A stretch of 7,029 nt of DNA from UBA8346 sp050260935 (GTDB taxonomy: Bacteria; Bacillota; UBA4882; UBA8346): assembly GCA_050260935.1 (NCBI GenBank), contig JBLNCU010000024.1:1-7029 (forward strand), written 5' to 3'. Both the position numbers and the translations under genes were made by a program. Under the pieces are notes generated by a model. That model saw only the letters and a list, made by a program, of their open reading frames with translations, was not told the DNA's origin and ran no database searches. Of this stretch, positions 6,013 through 7,029 are shown piece by piece. Within the stretch, counting starts at the first letter, position 1. Each line of letters opens with the position of its first letter.

Positions 6013-6516
6013 GTGGATTTTTTGGAGGTTATTCGGAAAAGGTACAGCGTCCGGTCTTATAAACCGGACGAGGTGGAACAGGAGAAATTACAGCGGATCC
6101 TGGAGGTGGCCCGTTTGGCCCCGACCGCCGCCAACCGGCAAGCTTTTAAGGTCATCGTGGTCAAGACCGGGGGCCGCCGGGAGGAACTGCGGAAAATATA
6201 CAACCAGGAATGGTTCGTCCAGGGACCGTTGGTTTTATGTTTATGTTCCATGCCGGGAAAGTGCTGGGTTCGCCGGGATCAAAAGAGCTATGCCGATGTT
6301 GACGCCGCTATTGTAATGGACCATGTAATCCTGGCGGCCACCAACGAGGGTCTGGGAACATGCTGGATTGGGGCGTTCGACCGGCTGGCCGCCAAAAACA
6401 TATTGAAACTCGACGATTCCCTTGAACCGGTGGCTTTTACGCCGTTGGGATACGCCCGGGAGACGACGGTGAACAAAATGAGAAAGCCGTTGGAAGAGTT
6501 GGTGGAGTATAGGTAG
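6013..6516 (+). CDS. Nitroreductase-family FMN-dependent oxidoreductase
   Basis: The 167-residue length matches the short nitroreductase-like group. The FMN phosphate-binding start RKRYSVRSYKP (8-18) is typical, followed by ILEVARLAPTAANRQAFKVIVV (about 29-50), where APTAANRQ contacts the flavin in relatives. DVDAAIVMDHVILAATNEGLG (95-115) and TCWIGAF (116-122) form the second conserved block, and PLGYARE (144-150) the last. Such enzymes reduce nitro compounds, quinones, flavins or related acceptors with NAD(P)H as homodimers; the natural substrate is not predictable. Three cysteines lie near 76-84 (CLCSMPGKC), a compact spacing that could be chance or a metal or redox site. The GTG start at 6013 is chosen for ribosome binding site spacing, six bases inside the longest frame. 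It stands alone, between repeat copy 2 and a hairpin cluster. Confidence 0.9.
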   Translation: MDFLEVIRKRYSVRSYKPDEVEQEKLQRILEVARLAPTAANRQAFKVIVVKTGGRREELRKIYNQEWFVQGPLVLCLCSMPGKCWVRRDQKSYADVDAAIVMDHVILAATNEGLGTCWIGAFDRLAAKNILKLDDSLEPVAFTPLGYARETTVNKMRKPLEELVEYR

Positions 6517-6543
6517 GGAAGGGAATCTCTTTTGGAAAGGGTT

Positions 6544-6558
6544 TGAGGGCAACCCTCA
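6544..6558 (+). terminator. Weak terminator-like hairpin after nitroreductase
   Basis: TGAGGG pairs with CCCTCA around a CAA loop. A T-run follows only after six bases (6565-6570), so termination here would be inefficient at best. It lies 27 bases downstream of the stop. Confidence 0.4.
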
Positions 6559-6592
6559 TGAACTGTTTTTTATTACTTATAGGTTTAGGCAA

Positions 6593-6608
6593 GCGTGGTG
6601 TGCCACGC
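6593..6608. repeat. Perfect hairpin GCGTGG/CCACGC
   Basis: Six-base arms with loop TGTG and no following T-run. It sits 11 bases ahead of a strong terminator and may be part of a dispersed intergenic repeat. Confidence 0.55.
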
Positions 6609-6618
6609 CACCGGAAGC

Positions 6619-6643
6619 GCGGGATGCCCCCGCATTTTTTTTT
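6619..6643 (+). terminator. Intrinsic terminator downstream of nitroreductase
   Basis: GCGGG (6619-6623) pairs with CCCGC (6629-6633), loop ATGCC, followed by A and nine T (6635-6643). This is the best terminator shape after the nitroreductase gene, about 100 bases beyond its stop. Confidence 0.8.
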
Positions 6644-6650
6644 ACGAATT

Positions 6651-6668
6651 CCCTTCCCCGGGGAGGGG
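6651..6668. repeat. GC-rich palindrome
   Basis: CCCTTCCCC is followed directly by GGGGAGGGG, so the arms are complementary except for one position that would be a G-U pair in RNA. The setting resembles the dispersed C-rich/G-rich palindromic intergenic repeats seen in many environmental genomes. No gene is associated with it. Confidence 0.55.
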
Positions 6669-6748
6669 CCAGGGATGGGCGGACTTCAATGAAGGGCTTT
6701 TGCAGAATCAAGATGGAAGGCTAGCGGGATTGGCGTTTACACGAAATT

Positions 6749-7029
6749 TGAGACTTTCCAAAGAGAATTAGAATTATTCTCCGCAGAATAAAAATTATTC
6801 TCCGGAGAATTGGAATTATACTTCCGGGAATCACCGAGATTCTCCTGAGGCTCTTAGAGGCTCTCCCGAAAATCTCCGCAATTCTCCGGAGGATCTCCGG
6901 GACGCTCCCAAGAATCTCCGGAACTCTCCGGAGAATCAGATCTATTCTCCGGAGAATCTCCAAAATTCTTTGGAGAATTTAAGAGATTATCCGGAGTAAA
7001 AATAAGATTCGGAGCGCCTTACGGGACGC
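6749..7029. repeat. Array of imperfect palindromes with 21-bp period
   Basis: About a dozen units repeat every 21 bp, each built on the dyad ATTCTCCGGAGAAT with about 7 bp between cores. Exact 14-bp palindromes occur at 6797-6810 and 6944-6957, which are 147 bp (seven periods) apart. Further units are centred near 6782, 6824, 6887, 6929, 6971 and 6992. Units at both ends decay, and the array may continue past the window. Because the period is a multiple of three and the core is self-complementary, both strands are open and encode Ile-Leu-Arg-Arg-Ile heptads. There is no ribosome binding site, no ATG, and a stop on each side, so coding is not supported. Possible roles are a protein-binding array, a structured RNA region or a simple expanding repeat. 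Confidence 0.85.

Noticed and set aside
6241..6552. Minus-strand 103-residue frame overlapping nitroreductase
   Set aside because: It is antisense to a well-supported gene, has no recognisable domain, and its start is inside the conserved coding region.
6721..6963. Minus-strand 80-residue reading frame over the palindrome array
   Set aside because: It starts with TTG without a ribosome binding site, and it is open because the 21-bp repeat and its self-complementary core keep frames open on both strands. The tail after the repeats has no recognisable content.
6749..7029. CRISPR array
   Set aside because: Units are 21 bp in total, palindromic, degenerate, with 7-bp spacers. CRISPR repeats are longer and near-identical with spacers of about 30 bp, and no cas gene is nearby.

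Overview
The window looks like chromosomal DNA of a Gram-positive, Firmicutes-type bacterium (Bacillota; Clostridia or Limnochordia-like is a guess). The signs are strong purine-rich GGAGG-type ribosome binding sites, GTG/TTG-type alternative starts, intrinsic terminators ending in T-runs, moderate G+C judged by eye, and a lemA-htpX pair. No rRNA, tRNA, CRISPR array or intact mobile element was recognised.

Layout. Positions 1-1217 (minus strand) hold lemA followed by the 5' two-thirds of an HtpX-type membrane zinc protease that runs off the left edge. A 280-base divergent intergenic region carries a likely lemA promoter and a piece of a dispersed repeat. Next, on plus, comes a membrane-anchored SIMPL-domain protein (1498-2256) with a terminator, then a small exported protein of unknown function (2589-3101). 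A 380-base hairpin-rich spacer follows, then a Gfo/Idh/MocA oxidoreductase (3483-4463). Right behind it lies the frameshifted, internally deleted remnant of what looks like a HigA-ImmA/IrrE-type antitoxin or metallopeptidase regulator (4465-4761). A convergent EamA/DMT transporter (4748-5659, minus) follows. The spacer 5660-6012 holds two copies of a composite inverted repeat of about 106 bp, and a small nitroreductase (6013-6516) starts directly after the second. The last 500 bases are non-coding: a run of hairpins including a good terminator, then an array of imperfect palindromes repeated every 21 bp.

How it fits together. The left third is an envelope-maintenance neighbourhood: LemA, HtpX, SIMPL protein and a secreted protein. 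The right half is a loose set of metabolic and transport genes separated by repeats and one decayed gene, which suggests a plastic region. No obvious multi-gene defence or biosynthetic system is present.

The most unusual item is the 21-bp palindrome array at about 6749-7029. Its core is ATTCTCCGGAGAAT, and in its middle part the CTCC element recurs at alternating 10 and 11 bp. That places the motifs on one face of the helix and suggests a protein-binding array, although a decayed or expanding simple repeat cannot be excluded.
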